DNA from: Devosia sp. A16
GTDB lineage: Bacteria > Pseudomonadota > Alphaproteobacteria > Rhizobiales > Devosiaceae
Length of the DNA: 64,000 bases
NCBI RefSeq assembly: GCF_001402915.1
Contig: NZ_CP012945.1
Coordinates: 4,317,501 to 4,381,500 of the forward strand
Direction: 5' to 3'
The notes below the pieces were generated by a model. That model was not told where the DNA came from. It searched no databases and saw nothing but the letters and a program-made list of their open reading frames with translations. The translations under genes were made by a program, and so were the position numbers. Positions 19,496-27,258 of this stretch are shown here, piece by piece (position 1 is the first letter of the stretch; each line of letters begins with the position of its first letter).

Positions 19496-20120
19496 CTAGT
19501 GAGAAACCAGCAGTCGCTCGTCGATCGGGAGCAGGGTGGTCCAATGGATGCCGTCCGGCGTGAACTCCGTATGCGGTTCGCCAGCCAACTCGTAGCTTAG
19601 GGTGCGTTCGAGCAGCTCGGAGCCGAAACCACGCTGGCTTGGCGCCTCCTCGCCCAAGTGCACGCCCAACTCGATCCAGCTGAAGTGCAGCATCTCGTGA
19701 TCCGGGCGTGAGCGGTCTATGTCCCGGTGCACCTGGATGCGGCCACCTGGCCGGCTCAACGCTCCATATTTGGCGGAGTTGGTCGGGAGCTCGCGGATGG
19801 CGAGCGCCATGAGCTCTGCAGCCTGGGCTGCAGCATCAACCGGGCCCGTCGACTTGAGCGAGCCGCTGCGCGTCCACGCCGCGGTACGCGCAGTTCGTCC
19901 GCAATCCGCATCTGGAGGTCTACGCCCGCCCTGCGGGTCGCGCGTCACCACCGCCTGCACTCGGGCAAGGCTTCGAGGCGGCTGTCGAGATGGCATGAGT
20001 AGTCCTCTATCGTCTCGCTGGTGGCTACGGTGCGACGCGCCACCGAGCGCACCACACCCAGCGTATTTCGGACGCGGTGTTGTAGTTCGAGGGCGCGGCG
20101 GGGCATCTCGTCGGCGATCG
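19496..20120 (-). pseudogene. Decayed HWE-family histidine kinase
   Basis: Pieces of an HWE kinase occur in order on the minus strand but in different frames. ELQHRVRNTLGVVRSVARRT (the phosphoacceptor His block) is near 20080-20020, followed in another frame by ALARVQAVVTRDPQGG, then VDLQMRIADELRV in a third, and finally AAELMALAIRELPTNSAKYG and GFGSELLERTLSYEL in the frame that stops at 19496. At least three indels are needed to rejoin them. The sensory N-terminus is missing. A receiver gene faces away from it at 20326. Confidence 0.75.
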
Positions 20121-20325
20121 TCCGCGGGGATCCTGCACCAGCCCACGCCGCCGCAGCGCTTGATGGAGACCCGCGGCGGCATCCGACAGGAGCCCGCTGA
20201 GCACGGCGCTAATGACGCGGACCGTAGTTTGCCATTGTCGACTCCGCGTCGCATGTGACGGCCATGGAGTGAACCAGAACACTCCCTTTGCGTTCCATGC
20301 CAGGTCAAAGAACGGGCGGACTGCG

Positions 20326-20703
20326 ATGACCAGGTTGAAAGGGAAACCAACCGTGCTCGTGGTCGAGGACGAGTATTTCCTTGCAGATGACGTGGCTGCC
20401 GCGCTGGCGGCGGCCGGGGCCGAAGTGCTGGGACCGGTGCCGACGCCGGCGGCGGCGCTGGACGTGCTGAAGCAGCATCCGCGGATAGACTTCGCGCTGC
20501 TCGACATCAATCTGCGGGGCACCATGGCTTACGGGGTGGCCGACGAGTTGCGGCGGCGGGGTATCCCGTTCGTGTTTGCCACCGGCTACGATGCCCAAGC
20601 GATAATCGAGGAGTATCGATACGTGCCGCAGCTCGCCAAGCCGGTGATGATCGAGACAATCCTTGAAGCCGTTGCCGAGGCCGCCGAACATTCTCGAGCG
20701 TGA
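20326..20703 (+). CDS. Single-domain response regulator
   Basis: A 125-residue CheY-like receiver. Acidic pocket VVEDEYFLADD, phospho-acceptor Asp in DFALLDINLRG, Thr/Ala switch region FVFATGYDAQA and the conserved Lys in LAKPVMIETI are all present, so it can be phosphorylated. There is no output domain. Receivers of this type pair with HWE kinases; the adjacent kinase gene is broken, so this one may be orphaned or served by another kinase. The ATG at 20326 is chosen because it begins the domain. Confidence 0.88.
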   Translation: MTRLKGKPTVLVVEDEYFLADDVAAALAAAGAEVLGPVPTPAAALDVLKQHPRIDFALLDINLRGTMAYGVADELRRRGIPFVFATGYDAQAIIEEYRYVPQLAKPVMIETILEAVAEAAEHSRA

Positions 20704-20794
20704 CGGCCTGCTACAATCCACCTTGCTGCGGTGAGGAGCCGTCCCGGGATAGGCGAGGGGGCATGGCTCCCTCGCCGCTGCTTGTCTCGCGGAC

Positions 20795-21586
20795 TTACTG
20801 CTTCGGCGTCGTCCCGCCGGCATCGGTCCCGGTGTTGGCGCCGCCTGCGTCGGTGCTGGTGGTGCTGCCTGCACCCGTGGTGTCTGTCCCGGTACCGCCG
20901 GTGGTGCCGGAGCCGGTGGTCGAGCCGCCCGTCGCGCCGCCGTGGCCCGCCGAACCGCCATTGCTGGAAATGACCTCGGAGAGCGTCGAGCCGGACGAGG
21001 CGGCACAGGCGGTAATGATCGTCTCCGCCTGCAGGCCAAGCCCGCCGACCATCTGCGATCCACCCGCCGCGCCGGCAGCGCTGCTGTCGGTCGTCGAACT
21101 GCCGGCGCCCGTGGCGCTCGTCGTCGACCCGGCCCCGGCGGCATCGGTGCTGCCGCTGGCGCCCGCTGCGGACGTGTCGGTGGACGCGCCGCCTGCGGCA
21201 TCGCTGCCGGCGGTGGTGCCGCCGGAGGCCGCACCGCCTGCTGCGTCGGTGCCTGTGGTATTGCTGCCGCTCGTGCTGCCGCCGGCTGCAGTGCTGTCGG
21301 TGGCCGCTCCAGCCCCGCTCGAGCTGGTGCTGCTGCCGCTCGTGCCACCCGCCGCACCGGCCATCTGGCCGTCGCGCATCCCATCCTGATAGCCGGCCGC
21401 ATAGTAGACCAGGGCCGCTGCATGGGCAGGCGGCAGCCCTGCGATATCCGCGCAGGTCAGGCTGGCAATCGATGCGCCCGATGTGGTCCCGGCTGGTCCG
21501 GTGGTGGATTGCGCCGCGGCCGGCGTCATCGCGGCGGCAGCCAGCATCAAGGCGGCGACCGAGCCGCTCAAAAGCGTTTTCTGCAT
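20795..21586 (-). CDS. HdeA-like secreted protein with long Gly/Ser/Thr-rich insertion
   Basis: A 263-residue secreted protein; GAGGAG lies eight bases before the ATG and the signal peptide ends at about residue 26 (TPAAAQ). An HdeA/HdeB-like core is visible in two halves: SLTCADIAGLPP...LVYYAAGYQDGM (Cys45) and LQAETIITACAASSGSTLSEVI (Cys194), whose cysteines would form the family disulfide. Between them lie about 100 residues of almost only Gly, Ala, Ser, Thr and Asp, and a similar tail follows residue 209. HdeA is an acid-stress periplasmic chaperone; the role here is inferred from the halves only. Confidence 0.7.
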   Translation of the reverse strand: MQKTLLSGSVAALMLAAAAMTPAAAQSTTGPAGTTSGASIASLTCADIAGLPPAHAAALVYYAAGYQDGMRDGQMAGAAGGTSGSSTSSSGAGAATDSTAAGGSTSGSNTTGTDAAGGAASGGTTAGSDAAGGASTDTSAAGASGSTDAAGAGSTTSATGAGSSTTDSSAAGAAGGSQMVGGLGLQAETIITACAASSGSTLSEVISSNGGSAGHGGATGGSTTGSGTTGGTGTDTTGAGSTTSTDAGGANTGTDAGGTTPKQ

Positions 21587-21898
21587 GTAGTTTCTCCTCA
21601 CGGGATTGCTTGCTAGATCGGGCATCTGGTGTCCGGTCAGAAATGACAATCTAGTTCCATGCGAGGCGTTCCGGCGCGATAGGCAGTAATTTGGGAATGT
21701 ATGGATTTATTGGAAAGCGCCTTCGATTTCGCGGGCCTTGGCCGCCATATCGCAGAAGCTCCAGAAGGACCCCGTACCGATCGGCCCGAGTAGCCGTATG
21801 TTGGGGGTATATAGCTCTTCATTCTGGCTGTGCATGGACCTGTTTTCGGTGGGCGCGGGGCCGCAGCCGGCCCCGCGGGTTGATGAACGACACGCCGA
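21587..21898. other. Non-coding stretch
   Basis: About 310 bases between two minus-strand genes. It must include the promoter of the HdeA-like gene near 21590-21660 and the 3' end of the 52-residue gene's transcript. I see no ORF with a ribosome site, no clean terminator and no RNA gene. Confidence 0.45.
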
Positions 21899-22057
21899 TC
21901 AGCGCTTCTGCTTCTGGTCGTTCTGCTTCTGGTCGTCCTGACGCCGGTTATCCTGGCGCTGATTGTCCTGACGCTGGTTGTCCTGACGCTGGCTGCCGCG
22001 TTGCTCTTCCTGACGCTGGTTGCCACGCTGCTCCTGCTCACGGTTCTGGTTTGCCAT
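21899..22057 (-). CDS. 52-residue Gln/Arg/Asp/Asn repeat protein
   Basis: A short gene with GAGGAG eight bases before the ATG. The protein is fully hydrophilic: MANQNREQEQRGNQRQEEQR, then GSQ followed by tandem RQDNQ-type pentads, RRQDDQKQ, and ends NDQKQKR. It has no hydrophobic residue beyond Met1 and one Ala and should be disordered and highly soluble. The pentads are visible as a 15-bp tandem repeat at the DNA level. Similar hydrophilic peptides are associated with stress or desiccation in other bacteria; here that is inference. Confidence 0.65.
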   Translation of the reverse strand: MANQNREQEQRGNQRQEEQRGSQRQDNQRQDNQRQDNRRQDDQKQNDQKQKR

Positions 22058-22203
22058 TGGACTATCTCCTCTGTTGGCATGCGGACCGATGCCGCTGCAG
22101 AATCCAACTTGTGCCCTCTGTTTTTGTGCACGACATTCGCGTCACCCCGGAACGGCAGGGCGTTGGGCAAGTTCAACTCTCTTCACCGTTAGCCGAGGCG
22201 AAT

Positions 22204-22437
22204 TTGCTCCACCGACACAACTTCGAAACCCCATCGCCCGCTGAAATGCTGCTGCTGCGCGCTACCGAGGTGGCAGGCCGCTGCGCCGGGGAGGGGGCCG
22301 ATAGGGAGGCCGCGCTCGAGGAACTGCTCGCACTGCTGCAGGGTCCGGATGCCATGGACGCGTGCAAGGCCATCCGGACCGGCAGGCGCCACTTCACCCA
22401 CAACCGGCGGGTATTCGGGCGGCTCTTCGTGGGTTGA
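22204..22437 (+). CDS. Small hypothetical protein (TTG start)
   Basis: A 77-residue helical protein. The start proposed is TTG at 22204 with GAGG five bases upstream; an internal ATG follows at about residue 15. The core (EMLLLRATEVAGRCAGEGAD, REAALEELLALLQGPDAMDA) looks like two amphipathic helices with two cysteines. The opposite strand is also open across the whole region, so strand choice is uncertain. Confidence 0.45.
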   Translation: MLHRHNFETPSPAEMLLLRATEVAGRCAGEGADREAALEELLALLQGPDAMDACKAIRTGRRHFTHNRRVFGRLFVG

Positions 22438-22590
22438 GAGTGTCGCCGCAACGAGGAACCAACCCACCGCACCGAGGTTTGCCTGATCTCGCCGCTGACG
22501 ACTGGATGCCCGGCAGCGGCGGGACCTCAGTGGTGAACCCCCGCGCGGCCCCGCCGACGGGGGTTCATTTCTGCAGCGGCAAGTCAGGAA

Positions 22591-22767
22591 TCAGGGCCCG
22601 GCCTCGCCGGTCAGCAGCATGGCGAAGACGCCAATGAGCACCAGCACGCCGAAAAAGGCTCCGATCATCAGCATCACTCCGGTCATGCCGGACAGCCGGG
22701 TGGTGCCGCCCTTGGGCTGCTGGTCACCGTCCACCGGCTTGCGTTGCTCGGAAAAGGAGTCGGGCAT
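22591..22767 (-). CDS. Small membrane protein
   Basis: A 57-residue protein. The ATG at 22767 follows AGGAG closely. A hydrophilic N-terminus (MPDSFSEQRKPVDGDQQPKG) leads to one transmembrane helix (GVMLMIGAFFGVLVLIGVFA) ending MLLTGEAGP. It is divergent from the flavin oxidoreductase gene at 22992. Function unknown. Confidence 0.65.
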   Translation of the reverse strand: MPDSFSEQRKPVDGDQQPKGGTTRLSGMTGVMLMIGAFFGVLVLIGVFAMLLTGEAGP

Positions 22768-22991
22768 CAATGCTCCTGGTGCTGGTGAGAGCGGAACCAG
22801 CCGCATGGGCGGGAGACTTCATCGGCTCCGCTCTCGCGTGCCTAACCTACCTGCTGCTGCCGGGTTCCTTCATTTCGCTGGTGCGGCCCGGCTGGTGGGA
22901 ACAGAGGCCACCCGGCGACGTTCCCGGCTGGGTCGGCGCAATCTGGACGAGGCGGCACGCCGACGCCTTCGACGCTGTTGAAGCAGGGACC

Positions 22992-23975
22992 ATGACACGT
23001 ATCGGCTACCATTGCTCACACGAGCAGTTTACGCCCGGCGAGTTGCTCACCTTGGCGCAACTGGCGGAAGACGCCGGCTTCCGATGCGCCAAGTCGTCGG
23101 ATCATTTCCATCCCTGGAGCGAGCGCCAGGGCCAATCCGGCTTCGCCTGGAGCTGGCTGGGCAGCGCTCTGCAGGCGACGCGTTTCGGCTTTGGAAACAT
23201 CGCGGCGCCCGGCTATCGCTATCATCCGGCGGTGCTCGCGCAGGCGGCCGCGACGCTGGGCCAGATGTATCCGGGTCGCTTCTGGCTCGCACTCGGCAGC
23301 GGCGAAGCGATCAATGAAGCCATCACCGGCCTGCCGTGGCCGGAAAAAGCGGAACGCAACGCCCGCCTTCGCGAATGCGCCGAGGTGATGCAGGCGCTGT
23401 TCGCCGGCGAGACGGTGACGCACCGCGGTCGGATCACCGTGCTCGAAGCCAAACTCTATACGCGACCGGTCGAGCCGGTGCCGCTCTACGCAGCGGCGGT
23501 CACGCCCGAGACGGCAAAGTTCGTCGCCCCGTGGGCCGACGGGCTGCTGACGGCGAGCGGCGAGCTCGAAACCGTCCGGGCGGTCATCAAGGCGTTCCGG
23601 GAGCATGGTGGGGCGGGCAAACCGGTAATCCTCCAGTCGGCGCTGTGTTGGGCACACTCGGACGAACAGGCGATCGCCATGGCGATGGAGCAATGGAGCT
23701 CACGTGTGGTGGCGGGAGAGGTTGCTTGGGATTTGCGCCGACCCGGCGACTTCGACGAAACCGGCAAGCTCGTCGGCGAGGCCGCGATGCGCCGCTTGCT
23801 GCCGGTGTCCGCCGATCTCACCCGTCTCGAAGATTGGATCGCCGAGCAGCTGACACTCGACCTCGATGAACTCCATCTCCATCAGGTCGGCACGAACCAG
23901 CGACAGTTCATCGAGATGTTCGGCGAACGCGTCTTGCCGGCCGTGCTGAGAGGGAAGGGCAGGGTTAGCCCTTGA
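22992..23975 (+). CDS. LLM-class flavin-dependent oxidoreductase
   Basis: A 327-residue luciferase-like monooxygenase-fold enzyme. The opening TRIGYHCSHEQFTPGELL, SSDHFHPWSERQGQSGFAW and LALGSGEAINEAITGLPWP blocks match the TIGR03885-type, FMN-dependent, non-F420 subfamily. It probably oxidises or reduces a small organic substrate that is unknown. The ATG at 22992 is preferred over the long open frame upstream because the family starts here and AGGGA precedes it. Its 3' end overlaps the convergent ThDP enzyme gene by 11 bases. Confidence 0.88.
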   Translation: MTRIGYHCSHEQFTPGELLTLAQLAEDAGFRCAKSSDHFHPWSERQGQSGFAWSWLGSALQATRFGFGNIAAPGYRYHPAVLAQAAATLGQMYPGRFWLALGSGEAINEAITGLPWPEKAERNARLRECAEVMQALFAGETVTHRGRITVLEAKLYTRPVEPVPLYAAAVTPETAKFVAPWADGLLTASGELETVRAVIKAFREHGGAGKPVILQSALCWAHSDEQAIAMAMEQWSSRVVAGEVAWDLRRPGDFDETGKLVGEAAMRRLLPVSADLTRLEDWIAEQLTLDLDELHLHQVGTNQRQFIEMFGERVLPAVLRGKGRVSP

Positions 23976-25719
23976 ACATGGTCGCGAGCGGTTCCCTCGC
24001 AATGTTCCCCTCGATTTCCGCCCGGCCCGGGGTCTCAGGCAGCGCCTTGTGGAAATTGCTGCGATAATCCGCTGGAACTTTGGGTGGCAGCATTGGCACG
24101 TAGCGGTCGACCAGTGCTTCGACAATGACCGGCCCGGGTTCGGCAAAGGCGGCGTCGAGGACCGCGTCGATGTCTTCGGGACGCTCTACTGAAAACCCCT
24201 TGCCGCCCATCGCCACCGCCGCCAGGGCGAAGTCGATGGGCTGCAACTCGCAGCCGAACTGCGGGTTGCCCAGGAACATCATCTGCTCCCAGGCGATCTG
24301 GTTGAGCATGTTGTTCTTGATCACCAGGAGCTTGAGCGGGATGCCGTAGCGCACGGCCGTGGAGAACTCGCCCAGTTGCATGGCGAGCCCACCATCGCCG
24401 ACGACAGCGCAGACCTGTCGTCCCGGGTAGGCGATGCCGGCGGCGATCGCATGGGTCAGTCCGCACGACATCGAGGCCAGCGTGCCTGAGACGGCAAAAG
24501 CGTGGTCTGGATCGAGGTCGACATGACGGGCGGTCAGTTCGGTGTTCTGCCCGGAATCGGTGGCCAGGATCGCGTCACTCGCCATCCGCTCGCCGAAGCG
24601 ACGGACGATCATCTGCGGCTTGAGCGGCGAGCTTGCCTCGGCCTCGGCCTGGCTCATCATGTCCCGCCATGCGTTCATCGATCGCTGCGCTGCGGTCAGA
24701 AAGCTTCGGTCGGGCTTCTGATCCAGCAGCCCGTTGAGGCGGCGCAGGGTTTCGCCGGCATGGCCCACCAGCCCAACCTCGACCGGACAGCGCAGGCCGA
24801 TGCGCTCAGGGTTCCAGTCGATCTGCACCACCTTGGCCTTGCCGGGCTGCGGATAGTACTCGATGTAAGGGAAGGTGGAGCCGACGATCAGCAGGGCATC
24901 GCATTGCTCCATGATCTCCTGCGACGCGCGCGTGCCCAGAATGCCGATGACACCGGTGGTATTGGGGTGGTGGTCGGAAACGACGGTTTTGCCGAGCAGG
25001 GCCTTGGCGATCGGGGCGTTCAGCAAGCCCGAGGCCTCCTCGACCTCTTTTCCTGCCCGCAACGCACCGCGGCCGACCAGCATGGCGACGCGCGACGCGC
25101 CGTTGAGGATTTCGGCCGCCCGCTCGATCTCGCCGTCGGGCGGCAGCATCACCGGGGCGAACCAGGTGTTGGAGACATGACCGGGCTTGTTGCGCTTGGA
25201 GCGCTGAGCCTTGCCGACATCTTCCTCCTGCACGTCGTTGGCGACCGAGAGATGCGCGACGCCATGTCGGCTGAGCGCGGTGCGGCAGGCAAGGCTCGCC
25301 GCATTTTCCATATGCGCCGCGTCGCTGACCTGCACGTTGTACTCGGCCACGTCGTTGAAAGCGCGGGTCAGGTCGACATCCTGCTGCGTGAACGTCTCGA
25401 TCAGATCGTGAAACTGCATGCCGGTGATCGCCAGCACCGGCACCTGGTCGAGCTTGGCGTCGTACAGCCCGGTGAGCAGGTGCGTGCCGCCCGGTCCGGA
25501 TGTCGCGAGGCATACCCCCAGCTTGCCGGTCCACTTGGCATAGGCACAGGCCATGAAAGCGGCCGACTCCTCGTGCCGGACCTGGACGAACCGGATGCGG
25601 TCCTGGCGTTTGCGCAGCGCTTCCATGATGCCGTTGATGCCGTCCCCGGGAAGCCCGAAGATGACTTCGACATCCCAGGCGAGAAGCGTTTCGATCAGAA
25701 TGTCGGCTGCTGTCGGCAT
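23965..25719 (-). CDS. Thiamine-diphosphate-requiring enzyme, pyruvate oxidase/acetolactate synthase-like
   Basis: A 584-residue ThDP enzyme of the PoxB/AHAS superfamily. The N-terminal PYR domain has FGLPGDGINGIMEAL and the catalytic Glu in RHEESAAFMACAYAK; the middle domain resembles the FAD-binding part of PoxB; the C-terminal PP domain has the ThDP motif VVGDGGLAMQLGEF with the Asn in VIKNNMLNQIAWEQ. It is closest to pyruvate dehydrogenase (quinone)/pyruvate oxidase-like proteins rather than biosynthetic AHAS, because it stands alone without ilvN. Substrate is inferred. Confidence 0.85.
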   Translation of the reverse strand: MPTAADILIETLLAWDVEVIFGLPGDGINGIMEALRKRQDRIRFVQVRHEESAAFMACAYAKWTGKLGVCLATSGPGGTHLLTGLYDAKLDQVPVLAITGMQFHDLIETFTQQDVDLTRAFNDVAEYNVQVSDAAHMENAASLACRTALSRHGVAHLSVANDVQEEDVGKAQRSKRNKPGHVSNTWFAPVMLPPDGEIERAAEILNGASRVAMLVGRGALRAGKEVEEASGLLNAPIAKALLGKTVVSDHHPNTTGVIGILGTRASQEIMEQCDALLIVGSTFPYIEYYPQPGKAKVVQIDWNPERIGLRCPVEVGLVGHAGETLRRLNGLLDQKPDRSFLTAAQRSMNAWRDMMSQAEAEASSPLKPQMIVRRFGERMASDAILATDSGQNTELTARHVDLDPDHAFAVSGTLASMSCGLTHAIAAGIAYPGRQVCAVVGDGGLAMQLGEFSTAVRYGIPLKLLVIKNNMLNQIAWEQMMFLGNPQFGCELQPIDFALAAVAMGGKGFSVERPEDIDAVLDAAFAEPGPVIVEALVDRYVPMLPPKVPADYRSNFHKALPETPGRAEIEGNIAREPLATMFKG

Positions 25720-26140
25720 GGCTCTGGTCCACTTCGATGGACTAATGTCGCCCCTCAGCAGTCAATATCACTCACGGAACATCGTTCCCTGCGGCACAGC
25801 AGAGGCTGGGGTGTTCGGAGCGGGATCAATCGTCGTACCAGCTGAGTCAGCGCCTTGGGGGGCGGCTCGATTTGGCCCGGCTGATCTCGCTATCCTGGCG
25901 CAGCCGTTGCTGTTGCGGCGCCGCGTGCGGCCGCACTCTCATCGCTGGCTGGCATCATCGGCTTGCCGTGCGAGAAAAACTGCGTGGCGAGGAAATTGCA
26001 CCGCCGGTCGCCACCATGACGTAGAGGATCAGCCGTGCCTCGATGCTCAAGCCATTGAGCGCACCGGGAGCGAGCAGGTGGTCCGGAATGAATTGGGTCG
26101 GGAACGGCGGGCGTTTTCCGCCTTCAGGCAGTGTGCAATG
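25720..26140. other. Non-coding stretch of about 420 bases
   Basis: Between the start of the ThDP enzyme gene and the 3' end of tRNA-Lys. Open frames here are extensions of antisense frames or are Arg-rich and have no ribosome site. It should hold the promoter of the ThDP enzyme gene. I see no repeat or RNA other than the tRNA. Confidence 0.5.
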
Positions 26141-26215
26141 TGGTACGCCCGGATGGATTCGAACCATCGACCATCCGATTAAAAGTCGGATGCTCTACCA
26201 CTGAGCTACGGGCGC
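26141..26215 (-). tRNA. tRNA-Lys (anticodon UUU)
   Basis: A complete cloverleaf on the minus strand: acceptor stem GCGCCCG/CGGGCGT, D arm AGCTCAGTGGTAGAGC, anticodon stem TCCGA/TCGGA with loop CTTTTAA (anticodon TTT), and T arm GATGG-TTCGAAT-CCATC. The CCA end is encoded (TGG at 26141-26143 on the plus strand). The first acceptor pair is G-U. Confidence 0.95.
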
Positions 26216-26323
26216 CCGGAGCGGGATCTGGCCCCGCAAAGTCGACGATCTGCCGCATTGGGCGGATCGGCGCGGAACATAGGCATTGTGCCCTTGCTGT
26301 CAATCGCTAACGGTGAATGGCCG

Positions 26324-27154
26324 TCAGTTCAGCAGTGGAATCGGCTGGCCGGCATACTTGGTCGGCTCGCACGGAACGCCCGCCCGGTCGAGCCGGGCGC
26401 ACAGTTCGATCGCCGACGCCCGGTCGACCATCGGGCCGGCGACGATCACCTTGCCATCCGTGCCGTCCTGTTCGGCGAGCACCGGAGACAGGCCCACCAG
26501 CATGGTGCCGACCTGGGCTAGCAGTTCCTGCCACTGCGCCTCGGCGGTATCCGGCCGCACCGGGAAACCGAGCTTGATGCCGGGCGAACTGCCGTCGGGA
26601 ATGGCGAGCGGCATGGTGTTGGCCGAAAGCGGTACCGCCTTCAGCTTCACCTCGCCGGAGCCGGGGAGCAGTGGGCGCTGCTGCACCGCCACGGTGCCGC
26701 CTTCGGTTTCGAAGGTCAACGTCTTGCCGGCGCCGATCGACCCGGTGGTGGTGGTGTCGATGCGGGCGGTCGCCTTCGCCTGCGCGCTTTCGATCAGCTT
26801 GGGGACGCTGACCTCGAGCGCGCCGACCCGCCTGGTCACCGCACCGGCGGCATCCTCGCTCACGCTGAAGCGCTGCAGCAGCTGCATGTTCTCGCGCTTC
26901 ATCTTCGAGGTTTCCTCCTCGAGCGTCGCCACCTGCGTGCGCAACTGATTGATGGTTGAGCCTTCCAGCCGCGAGGCGTGCAACGCGCCGTAGACACTGG
27001 GCGGGATCAGGCCCGAGAGGTTGGCGCCCAAGATCGCCATCGCCCAAATGCCGAGCGCCGCGATGCCCCACATCGTCACATCGGCCGGACGAAACTGATC
27101 TGCTGCCCTCGCCAAGTTCCCACCCCCAAAACCCCACGAATCAGGGGCTCCCAC
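26324..27154 (-). CDS. Membrane-anchored coiled-coil protein with SPOR-like C-terminus
   Basis: A 276-residue protein starting at GTG with GGAGTGG upstream. One transmembrane helix (MWGIAALGIWAMAILGANLSG, about residues 28-48) is followed by a coiled coil (INQLRTQVATLEEETSKMKR) and a C-terminal domain with VIVAGPMVDRASAIELCARL and DRAGVPCEPTKYAGQ, which resembles SPOR-type peptidoglycan-binding repeats. It is probably periplasmic with a short cytosolic N-terminus. It is divergent from glmU, which supplies peptidoglycan precursor, a suggestive but unproven link. Confidence 0.7.
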   Translation of the reverse strand: MGAPDSWGFGGGNLARAADQFRPADVTMWGIAALGIWAMAILGANLSGLIPPSVYGALHASRLEGSTINQLRTQVATLEEETSKMKRENMQLLQRFSVSEDAAGAVTRRVGALEVSVPKLIESAQAKATARIDTTTTGSIGAGKTLTFETEGGTVAVQQRPLLPGSGEVKLKAVPLSANTMPLAIPDGSSPGIKLGFPVRPDTAEAQWQELLAQVGTMLVGLSPVLAEQDGTDGKVIVAGPMVDRASAIELCARLDRAGVPCEPTKYAGQPIPLLN

Positions 27155-27258
27155 GAGTTTACCACTCCGTAACCGCGTTATCGGATTCCCAACAACTTGC
27201 TGCCATAAACACGGGGGAAACGATGATCGGCTGAGAGGGCCCTCAGGGAAAATTTTGC

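Noticed and set aside
20700-21389. A 229-codon Pro/Val/Ala-rich plus-strand frame
   Set aside because: It is the complement of the low-complexity region of the HdeA-like gene; the signal peptide and ribosome site favour the minus strand.
22770-22991. An N-terminal extension of the LLM oxidoreductase with a hydrophobic segment
   Set aside because: The family starts at the ATG at 22992 and the extension is not conserved in any member I remember; it is open only by chance in high GC.
24502-25845. A 447-codon plus-strand frame opposite the ThDP enzyme gene
   Set aside because: Antisense shadow of a well-conserved gene with no protein family features.
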